From contig CAAGKN010000018.1 of assembly GCA_900770415.1 (NCBI GenBank), forward strand, positions 1-64,000: a DNA stretch of 64,000 bases, in the 5' to 3' direction. The stretch is from Clostridia bacterium (GTDB lineage Bacteria > Bacillota > Clostridia > TANB77 > CAG-508). The notes beneath the pieces are model-generated. The model was not told the DNA's origin, ran no database searches, and saw only the letters and a list, made by a program, of their open reading frames with translations. How positions within the stretch are numbered: position 1 is the first letter of the stretch; every line of letters starts with the position of its first letter. Positions 9,213 to 19,389 of the stretch are shown here, piece by piece. The translations under genes were made by a program, and so were the position numbers.

Positions 9213-9244
9213 TGTAGGGGTCGCACTTCTGGGCGACCCGAAAG
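9213..9244 (+). repeat. GTAGGGGTCGC ... GGCGACCCG hairpin repeat
   Basis: A short GC-rich inverted repeat in the leader of the prepilin-like gene. Related units occur at 19315-19346 (opposite orientation) and 23066-23095, all in intergenic DNA. It is much more GC-rich than its surroundings, as expected for a small dispersed element. Confidence 0.6.
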
Positions 9245-9268
9245 AAAAAGAAAGAAGGAGAAATACAA

Positions 9269-10517
9269 ATGAAAAACAAAAAACGGAATTACACTAATAG
9301 CACTAATAATAACAATAATTGTAATGCTAATATTAGTAGGCGTAACAGTAACAGTTGCAATTAATGGAGGACTATTTGAAAAAGCAAAAGAAGCAGCAAA
9401 AGGAACAGAAATAGGAAGAGAAAAAGAAGAACTAACATCAGCAATAGCAACAGCATACAACGTAGAAACAGGAAAAGTTGACAAGGAGAAGCTAAAAGAT
9501 GCATTAGGTACAGGCTGGTCAGTTGATGAAGAAGAAGGCGGACAATATACTGTAACATCCCCAAAAGGAAACATATATAATGTAGCAACAGATGGAACAA
9601 TAACAGATAAAAATGGGACATCTGGAACAAAACTTGCAGATATGTATTGTCCTATTGAAGGTTGTACAGAAGAAACACACTTACACAAAGGAGACTATGT
9701 GGAATATAAACCAACAACAGTAGCACAAGCATATGCCCCAGATAAAGGAGAAGGTATAGGCAAGTACACAGGATATACAAAAGGAGAAGCAGAACAAAGT
9801 ATTTCACAAGAAAACTTAAATTGGAGAGTATTAGGAAAAGAAGGAGGCCATATATTATTAATATCAGGAGCACCAACAAATACAGTATTAGGCTTTAAGG
9901 GATATGTAGGCTACAATAATTACGAAAAAATATTAAATGATACATGTGAAGCTCTATATAGTAATACAACGATAGGAGCAACAGCAAGAAACATAACAAT
10001 GGAGGATATAAATAAATATTTGGGAGGAAGCAACTATAAAAAAGAAGAATTTGGAGGAGGTAGTAACACGGAATTTGGTTATGGTTACCAAAATGAAAAT
10101 GCAATAACTTCAAAATTCAGATATGATAAAGGAACTAATATTTTGATAAAAGAAGACTGTACAATACCAGCAAAAGATTTAACAAGTAATGGATATTACT
10201 ATATAATAGATGATTATATAAAAAGTAATATAGATAAAGAAATACTTATGGGAACAAATGAAGGAAAATTATACTACAATTGGATTGCTTCTCGTGCAAT
10301 CATAGTAGGTAGTAATAAGGCTGTATGGTACGTTCATTGTGTTAATCCAAGCTATGTCATTGTGAGTGATTTTTGTTATATTAATGAGGATGGCGAAAAT
10401 ACGACAAACTGCTTGCGCCCTATAGTTACTCTACCATCTAACATTACAACAGACCAAGTAAGCAAGAAAAATGGAAAAATAATAGAAAATTGGAATGATC
10501 CGCTTAACATGAATTAA
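9269..10517 (+). CDS. Type IV prepilin-like surface protein, with a CGG +1 frameshift site at codon 6
   Basis: The ATG at 9269, behind AAGGAG, begins MKNKK; then comes an extra C at 9284 before GGA. Skipping it gives GITLIALIITIIVMLIL, the prepilin peptidase site with the hydrophobic helix of a type IV pilin-like protein, and continues for 415 residues in all. The glycine is the residue just before the processing site. After the helix come a coiled-coil-prone region (to about residue 80), a Cys/His-containing loop (CPIEGCTEETHLH) and a large C-terminal domain of unknown function. Unshifted reading ends after about 31 residues, so all surface protein depends on the shift. A second gene of this type lies at 39610. 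Confidence 0.85.
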
Positions 10518-10530
10518 TAGTAGAAATATA

Positions 10531-10566
10531 AAAACAGGAAGACGCAAAGCCTTCCTGTTTTACATT
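10531..10566 (+). terminator. Hairpin terminator after the prepilin-like gene
   Basis: Arms AAAACAGGAAG and CTTCCTGTTTT around an 9-base loop, ending in T residues. Confidence 0.75.
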
Positions 10567-10674
10567 AAAATGCATTTTTAAATGCTCCACATTTTTTTGG
10601 AAAATTTTGTTGTAATATAAAAATCCATATGGTAGAATATATTTGTTAAAATAGAAATAAAAGGAAAGATATTT

Positions 10675-11727
10675 TTGAAGAAGAATATAAAAGATTATAA
10701 TTTAGATGAATTAAAAAATGTAATGGTAGAATTAGGAGAAAAGCCATTTAGAGCAGAACAAATTTTTAAATGGATATTTGTAGAAAATGTTACAAGATTT
10801 GATGAAATGACTAATTTATCATTAGAATTAAGAGAAAAGCTAAAAGAAAATTTTGATTTACACATATTTAAAATAATACAAAAACAAGAATCAAAAGATG
10901 GTACAAAAAAATATTTATTTGACGTTTTAGATGGCAATGCAATAGAATCTGTACTTATGCAATACAAATATGGAAAAACAATATGTGTTTCATCTCAAAT
11001 AGGATGCAAAATGGGATGTAAGTTCTGCGCTTCAACAGGAGTAAAATTTGTAAGAAACTTAACATCAGGGGAAATAGTAGAACAACTTTTAGCAATAGAA
11101 AGAGATGAAAATATTAAAATATCAAACCTAGTATTTATGGGAATTGGAGAGCCATTAGACAATTACAATAATGTTATAAATGCCGTACATATATTAAACA
11201 ATCCAAAAGGAATAAATATGGGAGCAAGGCATATTAGTATATCAACAAGCGGACTAGTTCCTAAAATATATGATTTAGCAGATGAAAATTTACAATGTAC
11301 ACTTTCAGTATCACTACATAGCCCAACAGACGAAAAAAGAAGTCAAATGATGCCAGTAAATAATACATACAACATAGAAGAGTTAATGAAAGCATGTAGA
11401 TATTATATAGAAAAAACAAATAAAAGAATATCTTTTGAATATGCACTTGCAAAAGAAAATAATGATAACATGCAAGATGCAAAGGACTTAGTAAAACTAT
11501 TAAAAGGCATGATTTGCCACGTTAATTTAATACCAATAAATAAAATAGAAAATGGCAAATATACAAAAAGCACAAATGAAAATATATTAAAATTTAGAGA
11601 TTACTTAAATGAAAAGGGAATAGTTGCTACAGTTAGAAGAGAATTAGGGTCAGATATAGATGCAGCTTGTGGTCAACTAAGAAAAAAAGAGGTGGAAAGA
11701 TGCGAGTCTACGCAAAAACAGATATAG
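10675..11727 (+). CDS. rlmN: 23S rRNA and tRNA adenine C2-methyltransferase RlmN
   Basis: Radical SAM enzyme that methylates C2 of A2503 in 23S rRNA and A37 of some tRNAs. The iron-sulfur cluster motif CxxxCxxC appears as CKMGCKFC (about residues 105-112). The catalytic cysteines of the family are present, the second being the Cys in DAACGQL near the C terminus. The protein has 350 residues and begins at TTG 10675 behind an AAGGAAAG ribosome site. Its 3' end overlaps the start of the phosphatase gene by 28 bases, as in the rlmN-stp-prkC cluster of other Firmicutes. Confidence 0.95.
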   Translation: MKKNIKDYNLDELKNVMVELGEKPFRAEQIFKWIFVENVTRFDEMTNLSLELREKLKENFDLHIFKIIQKQESKDGTKKYLFDVLDGNAIESVLMQYKYGKTICVSSQIGCKMGCKFCASTGVKFVRNLTSGEIVEQLLAIERDENIKISNLVFMGIGEPLDNYNNVINAVHILNNPKGINMGARHISISTSGLVPKIYDLADENLQCTLSVSLHSPTDEKRSQMMPVNNTYNIEELMKACRYYIEKTNKRISFEYALAKENNDNMQDAKDLVKLLKGMICHVNLIPINKIENGKYTKSTNENILKFRDYLNEKGIVATVRRELGSDIDAACGQLRKKEVERCESTQKQI

Positions 11728-12428
11728 GAAAAGCAAGACAAATGAATCAAGATTTTTACTATGTTTCCCAGGTAAATGAGAATATGACTTTATGTATTCT
11801 AGCAGATGGAATGGGTGGATACAACGGAGGAGAAATAGCAAGTAGCTTGGCAACAAATTCATCAAAAGAGTACATAGAAGAAAATTTTGAAAAGATAGGA
11901 CATTCTGATGAAGAAATCATGAATTTAATAAAATGTGCAATGGACTATGCTAATAGAGCTGTTTACAAAAAAGCAAAAGCAAATGAAGAGCTAGAGCAAA
12001 TGGGAACAACTCTTGAAATATGTATAATATATAACAACAGGGCTTATATTGGACATATAGGAGATAGTAGAATATATAGAATACGAAAAAATATAATTAG
12101 AAGAATAACAACAGATCATAGTTATGTAGAAAAATTAGTAAAAGATGGGACAATAACTAGAGAAGAAGCATTTTATCATCCAAAGAAAAATATGCTTATG
12201 AAAGCATTAGGATGTAACGAGAGCATAGAACCAGATATACTAATAAAAGAGTTTTTAGAAAATGACATTATGCTTATGTGTTCAGATGGACTCACAAATA
12301 TGCTAACAGAAGAGGCAATATATAATATAGTTAAGGAAGAGCCAGAAACGGCATCTGAAAACTTAGTGAAAAAGGCTAATGAAAATGGAGGATATGATAA
12401 CATTAGCGTTATACTAATCGAAAATTAG
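11700..12428 (+). CDS. stp: PP2C-type Ser/Thr protein phosphatase
   Basis: 242-residue metal-dependent phosphatase that reverses PrkC phosphorylation. PP2C motifs are visible in order: the opening TDIGKARQMNQDF, ADGMGGYNGGE with the metal-binding Asp, GDSRIYRI, TDHSYVEKL, CSDGLTNML and GGYDNISVILI at the end. The ATG at 11700 follows AGAGGTGGAAAG and gives the usual short N terminus. It lies directly before prkC, the normal pairing. Confidence 0.93.
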   Translation: MRVYAKTDIGKARQMNQDFYYVSQVNENMTLCILADGMGGYNGGEIASSLATNSSKEYIEENFEKIGHSDEEIMNLIKCAMDYANRAVYKKAKANEELEQMGTTLEICIIYNNRAYIGHIGDSRIYRIRKNIIRRITTDHSYVEKLVKDGTITREEAFYHPKKNMLMKALGCNESIEPDILIKEFLENDIMLMCSDGLTNMLTEEAIYNIVKEEPETASENLVKKANENGGYDNISVILIEN

Positions 12429-12468
12429 TAAGCTATATATTTATATAGTTTTGGAAAGAGGGATTAAA

Positions 12469-14430
12469 ATGGATTTGGAAGGAAAATTACTTGGTAACAG
12501 ATATGAAATAATAGAAAGAATAGGCAGTGGAGGAATGGCAACAGTTTACAAAGCAAAATGCTTAGTATTAAAAAGATTTGTTGCAGTAAAAGTATTAAGA
12601 GATGAGTTTACAACAGACGAAGAATTTATAAAAAGATTTAATGTAGAAGCACAAGCTGTTGCAAGCTTAACACATCCAAATATTGTTTCTGTATATGATG
12701 TAGGACATGAAGGAAACTTATATTATATAGTAATGGAACTTGTAAAAGGAAAAACACTAAAAGAAATAATTGTAGAAGATGGAGCATTAGGCTGGAAATG
12801 GTCTGTAAAAATAGCAATGCAAATAGCTTCTGCTTTAGAAACAGCACATAGAAATAATATTATACATAGAGATATAAAACCACACAATATAATTATAACA
12901 GAAGACGGAGTAGCAAAAGTAACAGATTTTGGAATAGCAAAAGCAGTTTCAAATTCAACAATCACCGCTTTTGGCACAACAATTGGTTCTGTACACTATT
13001 TTTCACCAGAACATGCAAGAGGCGGATTTACAGATGCAAGATCTGACTTGTATTCACTTGGAGTAGTAATGTACGAAATGGTTACAGGAAGAGTGCCTTT
13101 CGATAGTGATACACCTGTTTCTGTAGCGTTAAAACATATGCAAGAAGAACCAATAGAACCAATAAAAATAAAGCCAGATTTACCACAGTGTGTAAATGAT
13201 ATTATTATGAAAGCAATGAGGAAAGATGCAAACGAAAGATATCAAACAGCAACAGAAATGATAAAAGATTTAGAACTAGCATTAAAACATCCAGAAGAAA
13301 AATTTGTTTCTACATCTAATGTAGGAGATTTTCCAACACAAAAAATATCATTAGACTATGCAGAAAAATTACAAAAACAGGAACAAGGAAAAAAGCCAGG
13401 AAGATTTGATAAGATAAAAAAATACTTTGAAGAACATCCAGCAGTAAAAGTAATAGCTATAATAGTTGCTTGTATTTTAGTATTTTCAATTGCAATGGGA
13501 GGAACATATTTGGCGTTGTCACTAGGCAGAGCAAAAGAAGTGCAAATACCTAATTTACAAGGATTAACAAAAGAAGAAGCTGAACAAAAAGCGAAAGAAT
13601 CAAAATTAAAGATAGAAGTTAGTGAAGAAAAATATCATCTAGAAGTTCCAGAAGGACAAATAATAGAGCAAGATCCTAAATATCAAGACAATTATAAAAT
13701 AAAAGAAGGAACTACAATTAAAGTTGTAATAAGCAAAGGACAAGAAATTGTAGAAATGCCTAAAGTAGTTGGCAAAACAAGAGATGAAGCAACTAAAATG
13801 TTAAAAGAAGTAGGCTTAGAAGTAAAGGTTGAAGAAGAATTTAGTGATGATGTAGAGAAAAATTATATAACAAAACAAGAAGTGGCAGAAGGAGAAAAAA
13901 TTGCAGCAGGAACAACTGTTACAATTTATTCAAGCATGGGAATAGAACAAGTACAAGTACCAGACTTGTCAGGAAAAACAGAAAGTGAAGCAAAAAGTGC
14001 AATAAGCAGTGCAAAACTAAAATGGAAAAGTACTGATAAAACATCAGATTCTAGCAAACCAAATGGTGTTGTAGTAAATCAATCAATATCAAATGGAAGT
14101 ATGGTAGATAAAAACACAGAAATAACAATAACAGTAAATGAATTTGATGAAATAAAGACAGGAAAAGTAACAGTAAATGTTAAATCACTTGGAAATTATA
14201 AGAAACAAGTAGATGAAGAAACAGGAGAAGAAAAAACAGTATATGTACCATTGAAGGTAACAGTAAATGGAGAACAGGTATTAAGTGAAAATGTAAACAC
14301 AATGACAACAGATAAGTCTGTATCAATACAAGGAATTGGAACAGTAACAATAAAAGTATATCTAGATGGAAACTTAAAAAGAACAGAGAGTATTAATTTA
14401 AATACACAAACATCAATAACAATAGAATAA
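12469..14430 (+). CDS. prkC: Ser/Thr protein kinase with PASTA repeats
   Basis: 653-residue membrane kinase that senses cell wall fragments and controls growth and germination. The Hanks-type kinase domain has the glycine loop GSGGMATV, the Lys of AVKVL, the catalytic HRDIKPHN and DFGIAKA. A single membrane helix lies near residues 330-355 (VIAIIVACILVFSIAMGG). Outside the cell are three PASTA repeats, followed by a further domain of about 80 residues with EETGEEKTVYVPLKVTV. ATG 12469 is chosen because AAAGAGGG lies just upstream. In many relatives rsgA follows; here rpe follows directly. Confidence 0.94.
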   Translation: MDLEGKLLGNRYEIIERIGSGGMATVYKAKCLVLKRFVAVKVLRDEFTTDEEFIKRFNVEAQAVASLTHPNIVSVYDVGHEGNLYYIVMELVKGKTLKEIIVEDGALGWKWSVKIAMQIASALETAHRNNIIHRDIKPHNIIITEDGVAKVTDFGIAKAVSNSTITAFGTTIGSVHYFSPEHARGGFTDARSDLYSLGVVMYEMVTGRVPFDSDTPVSVALKHMQEEPIEPIKIKPDLPQCVNDIIMKAMRKDANERYQTATEMIKDLELALKHPEEKFVSTSNVGDFPTQKISLDYAEKLQKQEQGKKPGRFDKIKKYFEEHPAVKVIAIIVACILVFSIAMGGTYLALSLGRAKEVQIPNLQGLTKEEAEQKAKESKLKIEVSEEKYHLEVPEGQIIEQDPKYQDNYKIKEGTTIKVVISKGQEIVEMPKVVGKTRDEATKMLKEVGLEVKVEEEFSDDVEKNYITKQEVAEGEKIAAGTTVTIYSSMGIEQVQVPDLSGKTESEAKSAISSAKLKWKSTDKTSDSSKPNGVVVNQSISNGSMVDKNTEITITVNEFDEIKTGKVTVNVKSLGNYKKQVDEETGEEKTVYVPLKVTVNGEQVLSENVNTMTTDKSVSIQGIGTVTIKVYLDGNLKRTESINLNTQTSITIE

Positions 14431-14497
14431 TATAAGTATAATTTGGGCGCAATTTTTGCGCCTGAAAATATGAATTTTATATGATAGGAGAATTAAA

Positions 14498-15154
14498 ATG
14501 GTAGAAATATCAACATCTATACTAACAGTTGAAAAAGAAAAAGCAACAAAAACTTTTTATGACTTAGAAGTAGCAGGAACAGATTATTATCACATAGATA
14601 TAATGGACGGAAAATTTGTAGAAAAAAATACAGAAGAATTAATGTATGAATATGCAAGCACAATAAAACAAATATCAAACTTACCATTAGATGTGCATCT
14701 TATGGTAGAAGATATTAAGCCACATATAGAAAAATACATTCCATTAGAGCCAAGTATTATTACATTTCATTATGAAGCATGTAAAAATAAAGAAGAGATA
14801 TTAGAACATATAAATTGTCTAAAACAAAACAATATAAAACCTGCAATTTCAATAAAACCAAATACAGGTATAGATGAAATAAAAGAATTTTTACCATTCC
14901 TACATATGGTTCTTATAATGACAGTAGAACCTGGAAAAGGTGGACAAAAATTAATTCCAGAAACATTAATAAAAGTAAAAGAACTAAAAAAGTATATTGA
15001 ATGTAATAAGTTAGATACATATATAGAAGCAGATGGAGGAATAAATAAAAATACAATAAATGAAGCAAAACAAGCAGGAATAGACATAGCTGTTGCTGGT
15101 AGCGCCATAATATCAGCAGAAAACTTTAAAACTGCAATAGCAGAGCTAAAATAA
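14498..15154 (+). CDS. rpe: Ribulose-phosphate 3-epimerase
   Basis: TIM-barrel enzyme of the pentose phosphate pathway that interconverts ribulose 5-phosphate and xylulose 5-phosphate. Family motifs are in place: SxSIL at the start, HIDIMDGKFV with a metal-binding His and the catalytic Asp, DVHLMVE, TVEPGKGGQ and EADGGINKNT. It has 218 residues and AGGAG upstream. It follows prkC after a short hairpin (GGGCGCAA / TTGCGCCT, 14444-14462) that lacks a clear T-run. Confidence 0.93.
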   Translation: MVEISTSILTVEKEKATKTFYDLEVAGTDYYHIDIMDGKFVEKNTEELMYEYASTIKQISNLPLDVHLMVEDIKPHIEKYIPLEPSIITFHYEACKNKEEILEHINCLKQNNIKPAISIKPNTGIDEIKEFLPFLHMVLIMTVEPGKGGQKLIPETLIKVKELKKYIECNKLDTYIEADGGINKNTINEAKQAGIDIAVAGSAIISAENFKTAIAELK

Positions 15155-15175
15155 AACAAAAGAGAGGATATAAAA

Positions 15176-17479
15176 ATGCTTCAAGAAAAAGAAAGAGAAG
15201 ATACTATTAATACTGAAACATATAAAATAATAAAAAAGACAAATAAGCATCCTATAATAACAGGAATAATAAAAGCAATAATAATTATATTTTTATTGCT
15301 TTTCATTCTTGTACTTATAGCAGGAGGATATGCGGCATATAAAGTATATAATATTGTAAAAGATGCACGATTAAGCAAAAATGATTTAACAATTAAATAT
15401 GAGAACTCAGTAGTAAAAGATATGGGAAATAATACTATAGGAATTTTAAATGGCAATGAAAATAGAGAAAGCATAAGCATAAAAGAAATGCCAGAGTATT
15501 TACCAGCAGCATTTGTAGCAATAGAAGACGAGAGATTTTATGAACACAAAGGGGTAGACGTAAAAAGAACATTAAAAGCAACATATACATACATAAAAAA
15601 TAAAGGTAAATCTTCATTTGGAGGAAGTACAATAACTCAGCAGATGGTAAAAAACTTAACTCAAGAAAAAGAAGATACATGGCAAAGAAAAGTAAGAGAA
15701 ATGGCAAGAGCATATTATGTTGAACAAGAAATGTCAAAAGAGCAAATTCTAGAATTATATTTAAACCTAATATTTTTAGGCGATACAGTATATGGTGTAG
15801 AAAAAGGCTCAAACTATTATTTTAGTAAAAGTGCAAAAGATTTAGACTTGGCAGAGTGTGCTTTCTTAGCAGGAATAAACCATTCACCTAATTCATATAA
15901 CCCATTTGATAATAACAACGAAGAGGTTATGGATAATATAAAAAAGAGAACAAAAGTTGTTTTAAATAAAATGAAAGAATTAGGGAAAATAAAAACTGAA
16001 GAAGAATATCTACAAGCAGTAAAAGAAGTTGAAGATGGATTAAATTTTAATAAAGGAGCATTCCCACAAACAGTATTTTCTTATCATACAGATGCAGCAA
16101 TAAATCAGATAATTGCACAATTACAAAAAGAGCATGACTGGACATACAAACAAGCACAATTATATTTATCTAGTGGAGGCTTTACAATATATACTACTCA
16201 AAATCCAAAAGTACAAACTATAATTGATGAAGAACTTAGCAAAGAAAAGTATAAACAAACATCAAGAGACAAAAAAGGAAATCCACAACAATCACAGGCA
16301 GCAGTAGTATTAATTGATCATACAACTGGATATGTGTTAGGAATTTCAGGTGGAATTGGAGAAAAAACTACAGCATTTGGTTTTAATAGAGCAACAGATG
16401 CAGTAAGACAAACAGGTTCATCAATGAAGCCAATAGCAGTATTAGCACCTGCTATAGATCAAGGAATAATAACAGCAGCAACAGTTTTTGATGACAATCC
16501 AACCTCTTTTAATAATGGAACTTTTAAGCCTAAAAACTTTGGCAATAAATATATGGGGTTGATTACAGCAAGAAAAGCAATTGCAAACTCACAAAATATA
16601 CCAATGGTAAAATCGATGTGTTTATTAACTCCGGAAAAATCAATTAAATATTTAAAAGAAATGGGAATTACAACAATTAGTGAAAAAGACGATAATGTTC
16701 TAGCTTTAGCCTTAGGTGGGCTAACATGGGGAGTATCACCACTAGAAATGGCAGGAGCATATTCTACAATTGCAAATAATGGAATATACAAAGAACCTAC
16801 TTTTTATAGTAAAGTTGTAGATGAAAATGGAGATATAGTATTAAAACCAAATCAAAAACCAAAAAGAGTAATTTCCGAGCAAGCTGCGTATGTATTAAAA
16901 GAAATGCTAACAGAATCAGTAAAAACAGGAACTTCAACAACATGTACAATAGATGGAATGAGTGTAGCTGCAAAAACAGGAACAACAAATAATGATTATG
17001 ATAGATGGTTTTGTGCATTTACTCCATATTACACGACTACAGTTTGGTATGGATATGACGATAGCTGTACAGTAACAGGATGGGCACTTAATCCATCAGC
17101 TCAAATATGGACATCTGTAATGAGACAAGTGCATGATGGCTTAGAACCAAAAACATTTGAAGAGACAAAACCAGCAGATGTAGTAGAAGCGATAATATGC
17201 GAAAAATCTGGATTTTTAGCCACATCTACATGTAAAAATTACAGAACATCAAGAACAGAATATTTTGTAAAAGGTACAGAACCTATACAAACATGCCCAT
17301 ATCATTCAACAGCTAAAGTATGTATAGAAAGTGGTTTGTTAGCAACAGAAAAATGTACTAAAACAAAAAGAGTGTATGGAAGAGGAGAGTATATAAACAA
17401 AAATAATCTATGGAAAACAAGATCTTCTTACGGTTCACCAAAAAACGTGCCTTTACAAAGATGTACAATACACCAATAA
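15176..17479 (+). CDS. Class A penicillin-binding protein (glycosyltransferase and transpeptidase)
   Basis: 767-residue bifunctional cell wall synthase. A cytoplasmic tail and one membrane helix (about residues 28-57) are followed by a GT51 domain with EDERFYEHKGVD and GGSTITQQMVKNL. The transpeptidase domain has the active-site serine in TGSSMKP, SQN as the second motif and AKTGTTNNDYD as the KTG motif. The C-terminal 110 residues carry cysteines (CEKSGFLATSTC, CPYHST) that may form disulfides outside the cell. It is closest to PBP1A/PBP1 types; I give no firm symbol. The ATG follows GAGAGGA. Confidence 0.92.
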   Translation: MLQEKEREDTINTETYKIIKKTNKHPIITGIIKAIIIIFLLLFILVLIAGGYAAYKVYNIVKDARLSKNDLTIKYENSVVKDMGNNTIGILNGNENRESISIKEMPEYLPAAFVAIEDERFYEHKGVDVKRTLKATYTYIKNKGKSSFGGSTITQQMVKNLTQEKEDTWQRKVREMARAYYVEQEMSKEQILELYLNLIFLGDTVYGVEKGSNYYFSKSAKDLDLAECAFLAGINHSPNSYNPFDNNNEEVMDNIKKRTKVVLNKMKELGKIKTEEEYLQAVKEVEDGLNFNKGAFPQTVFSYHTDAAINQIIAQLQKEHDWTYKQAQLYLSSGGFTIYTTQNPKVQTIIDEELSKEKYKQTSRDKKGNPQQSQAAVVLIDHTTGYVLGISGGIGEKTTAFGFNRATDAVRQTGSSMKPIAVLAPAIDQGIITAATVFDDNPTSFNNGTFKPKNFGNKYMGLITARKAIANSQNIPMVKSMCLLTPEKSIKYLKEMGITTISEKDDNVLALALGGLTWGVSPLEMAGAYSTIANNGIYKEPTFYSKVVDENGDIVLKPNQKPKRVISEQAAYVLKEMLTESVKTGTSTTCTIDGMSVAAKTGTTNNDYDRWFCAFTPYYTTTVWYGYDDSCTVTGWALNPSAQIWTSVMRQVHDGLEPKTFEETKPADVVEAIICEKSGFLATSTCKNYRTSRTEYFVKGTEPIQTCPYHSTAKVCIESGLLATEKCTKTKRVYGRGEYINKNNLWKTRSSYGSPKNVPLQRCTIHQ

Positions 17480-17498
17480 ATGGAGTAGGAGAATATAT

Positions 17499-18050
17499 AT
17501 GAATATGATTAATACAATAGATACAACTATATATGAACTAACTATTAAACTAATGAGCAATGGGATGACTAACTTTATGCTATTTATGTCTCATTTAGGC
17601 TCAGCGATAACATTAATTGTATTAACAATAGCATTTATTCTGTTACTAAAGAACAAAACAAATTCAAAATTTATTGCAATAAATCTAGCTTTGGTATTCA
17701 TTATAAATAGAATACTAAAACTAGCTGTTGCAAGACCTAGACCGGAAGTATTAAAGATAGTGCAAGAAAGCGGATATAGTTTCCCAAGTGGACATAGTAT
17801 GGTAGCTACTGGATTCTATGGATTTTTAATATATTTAATTTACAAAAATGTAGAAAATAAAAAAATAAAATACCCATTAATAGTAATGTTATCTATTCTA
17901 ATACTATTAATAGGTATAAGTAGAGTATACTTAGGTGCACATTATGCAACAGATGTTATAGGTGGATGGATAATAGGCATTGTGTACTTAGCATTCTTTA
18001 TAAAATATGCATATAAAAAAGCTATTAGAAGATTAAAGAAAACTTTTTAG
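17499..18050 (+). CDS. PAP2-family membrane phosphatase
   Basis: 183-residue protein with about five membrane helices and the three phosphatase motifs: KLAVARPRP, PSGHSM and SRVYLGAHYATDVIGG. Enzymes of this kind dephosphorylate undecaprenyl pyrophosphate or phosphatidylglycerol phosphate at the outer face of the membrane. Its position 19 bases after a PBP gene suggests a role in recycling the wall lipid carrier, but that is inference. Its 3' end overlaps the converging gene on the minus strand by 18 bases. Confidence 0.88.
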   Translation: MNMINTIDTTIYELTIKLMSNGMTNFMLFMSHLGSAITLIVLTIAFILLLKNKTNSKFIAINLALVFIINRILKLAVARPRPEVLKIVQESGYSFPSGHSMVATGFYGFLIYLIYKNVENKKIKYPLIVMLSILILLIGISRVYLGAHYATDVIGGWIIGIVYLAFFIKYAYKKAIRRLKKTF

Positions 18051-18461
18051 CTTTTCAACACTTTCTTCTTGAAATCTAACAAAATCATTTAAAAGTCTAT
18101 CTGTTTCTTTATCTAAATTTTTATTGTGATTTAACAGCTTTCTACCTTCAATAATGCCCATATTTGTTCCTTGAATAAGAAGCTCTGCTATTTTTGAATT
18201 GCTAGTATCTTTTAATGTATTCATTTGAATACCATACCAAAGCATTGCTTTACTTGTTATTTTATAATCATTAGGAACTTCGTTATAGTTTTTAAAAGCA
18301 TTGTCTACTTGTGTAAGAATATTATTATACATACTATATTCATGCGTTAACGTATCTTTTAAATTTGGTTCTTCAACTTTATCAGCAACATAAGAAATGG
18401 CATCCATTCCCATTTTTACACCTTTGCATACTTCTTTTAAAACATCTAAATTTTCTTCCAT
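18033..18461 (-). CDS. Helical-bundle protein of unknown function (DUF2383/ferritin-like type)
   Basis: 142 residues, almost entirely helical by composition, with no signal peptide. The pattern (ISYVADKVEEPNLKDTL, then a second pair of helices around GRKLLNHNKNLDKE) resembles the small ferritin-like bundle proteins common in Clostridia, but I see no full metal-ligand set. It starts at an ATG with GAGGTGATTTT upstream and converges on the PAP2 gene with an 18-base overlap. Function unknown. Confidence 0.7.
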   Translation of the reverse strand: MEENLDVLKEVCKGVKMGMDAISYVADKVEEPNLKDTLTHEYSMYNNILTQVDNAFKNYNEVPNDYKITSKAMLWYGIQMNTLKDTSNSKIAELLIQGTNMGIIEGRKLLNHNKNLDKETDRLLNDFVRFQEESVEKLKSFL

Positions 18462-18519
18462 AAAATCACCTCACAAAAATAGTATTTACAAATTTTACAA
18501 AAATATAAATAAAATATTA

Positions 18520-18548
18520 TTGACACATCAAAAAACAAAACATAAAAT
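18520..18548 (+). promoter_or_regulatory. Sigma-A type promoter
   Basis: TTGACA at 18520-18525, a 17-base spacer and TAAAAT at 18543-18548, upstream of the gene at 18582. Confidence 0.65.
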
Positions 18549-18581
18549 AAAGATGTAAAAATTTAACAAAGGAGTATAAGT

Positions 18582-19271
18582 ATGGAGATAATTTATTTTT
18601 TAATTCTAATAATTTTAGCAATTATTCTTTTTAAAATTATTTTTAAAATAAATATTAAAAAAATGAAAGAAAAAAAGGGAAACAAAGAGCTAGAAGAAAT
18701 AACAGATAAATTTCCACAGAATGTTGAAGTTGCAAAAACAATGTTAGAAATGCTAGACAATAACTCAGTAAAAATAGAGGAGGCAAAAAATACAGAGACA
18801 AGCTTATATATAGCAGTTACAAATAAAATAAGCATAGCAGACATGAAAAAGAATTATGCAAGAATACAAACAATAGCACATGAATGTATACACTCATGCC
18901 AAGACAGAAGATTATTACTATTTAACTTTATATTTTCAAATATAAATATTATATACTTTATAATAATAAGCATATTAACAATATTAAAAGTAATAAGTAA
19001 TCAAAATTTGCAAATAGAAATACTTATGCTATTTACGTTAATTGAGTTTAGTGTAAGAAGCTTTTTAGAAATAGATGCAATGACAAAAGCAAAATATCTT
19101 GCAAAAGAGTATATGGAAAAAATCAAGCTTTGCACAGAAGAAGAAAAAAATAAATTACTAAAAGAGTATGGCAATATAAACAAAATAGGAATACCATTTG
19201 TAATAGACAATTTACTAACAACAGCACTTGTAAGAGTTTTAATTTATTGCATAATTTCGATAATTTGGTAA
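18582..19271 (+). CDS. Putative membrane zinc metallopeptidase
   Basis: 229 residues with an N-terminal membrane helix (residues 3-23), a cytoplasmic or lumenal domain containing the zinc-protease motif HECIH within IAHECIHSCQD, and further helices at about 125-160 and at the C terminus. The acidic pair in RSFLEIDAM about 60 residues later could supply the third zinc ligand. The arrangement recalls small membrane metallopeptidases of the YugP type, though overall similarity is low. GGAG precedes the ATG. Substrate unknown. Confidence 0.65.
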   Translation: MEIIYFLILIILAIILFKIIFKINIKKMKEKKGNKELEEITDKFPQNVEVAKTMLEMLDNNSVKIEEAKNTETSLYIAVTNKISIADMKKNYARIQTIAHECIHSCQDRRLLLFNFIFSNINIIYFIIISILTILKVISNQNLQIEILMLFTLIEFSVRSFLEIDAMTKAKYLAKEYMEKIKLCTEEEKNKLLKEYGNINKIGIPFVIDNLLTTALVRVLIYCIISIIW

Positions 19272-19314
19272 GAAACAGATAAATTGTAATTTGTTGGGGC
19301 GATTTTCATAATGC

Positions 19315-19346
19315 CTTCGGGTCGCCCAGGAGTGCGACCCCTACAA
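19315..19346 (-). repeat. GTAGGGGTCGC-type hairpin repeat, inverted copy
   Basis: Reads CGGGTCGCCC and GGGCGACCCG-related arms ending in TGCGACCCCTACA, the reverse complement of the unit at 9213-9244. Confidence 0.6.
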
Positions 19347-19389
19347 TGTTTGCAACATGTTTCCATCCGAAATTAAAATATTAAAAACG

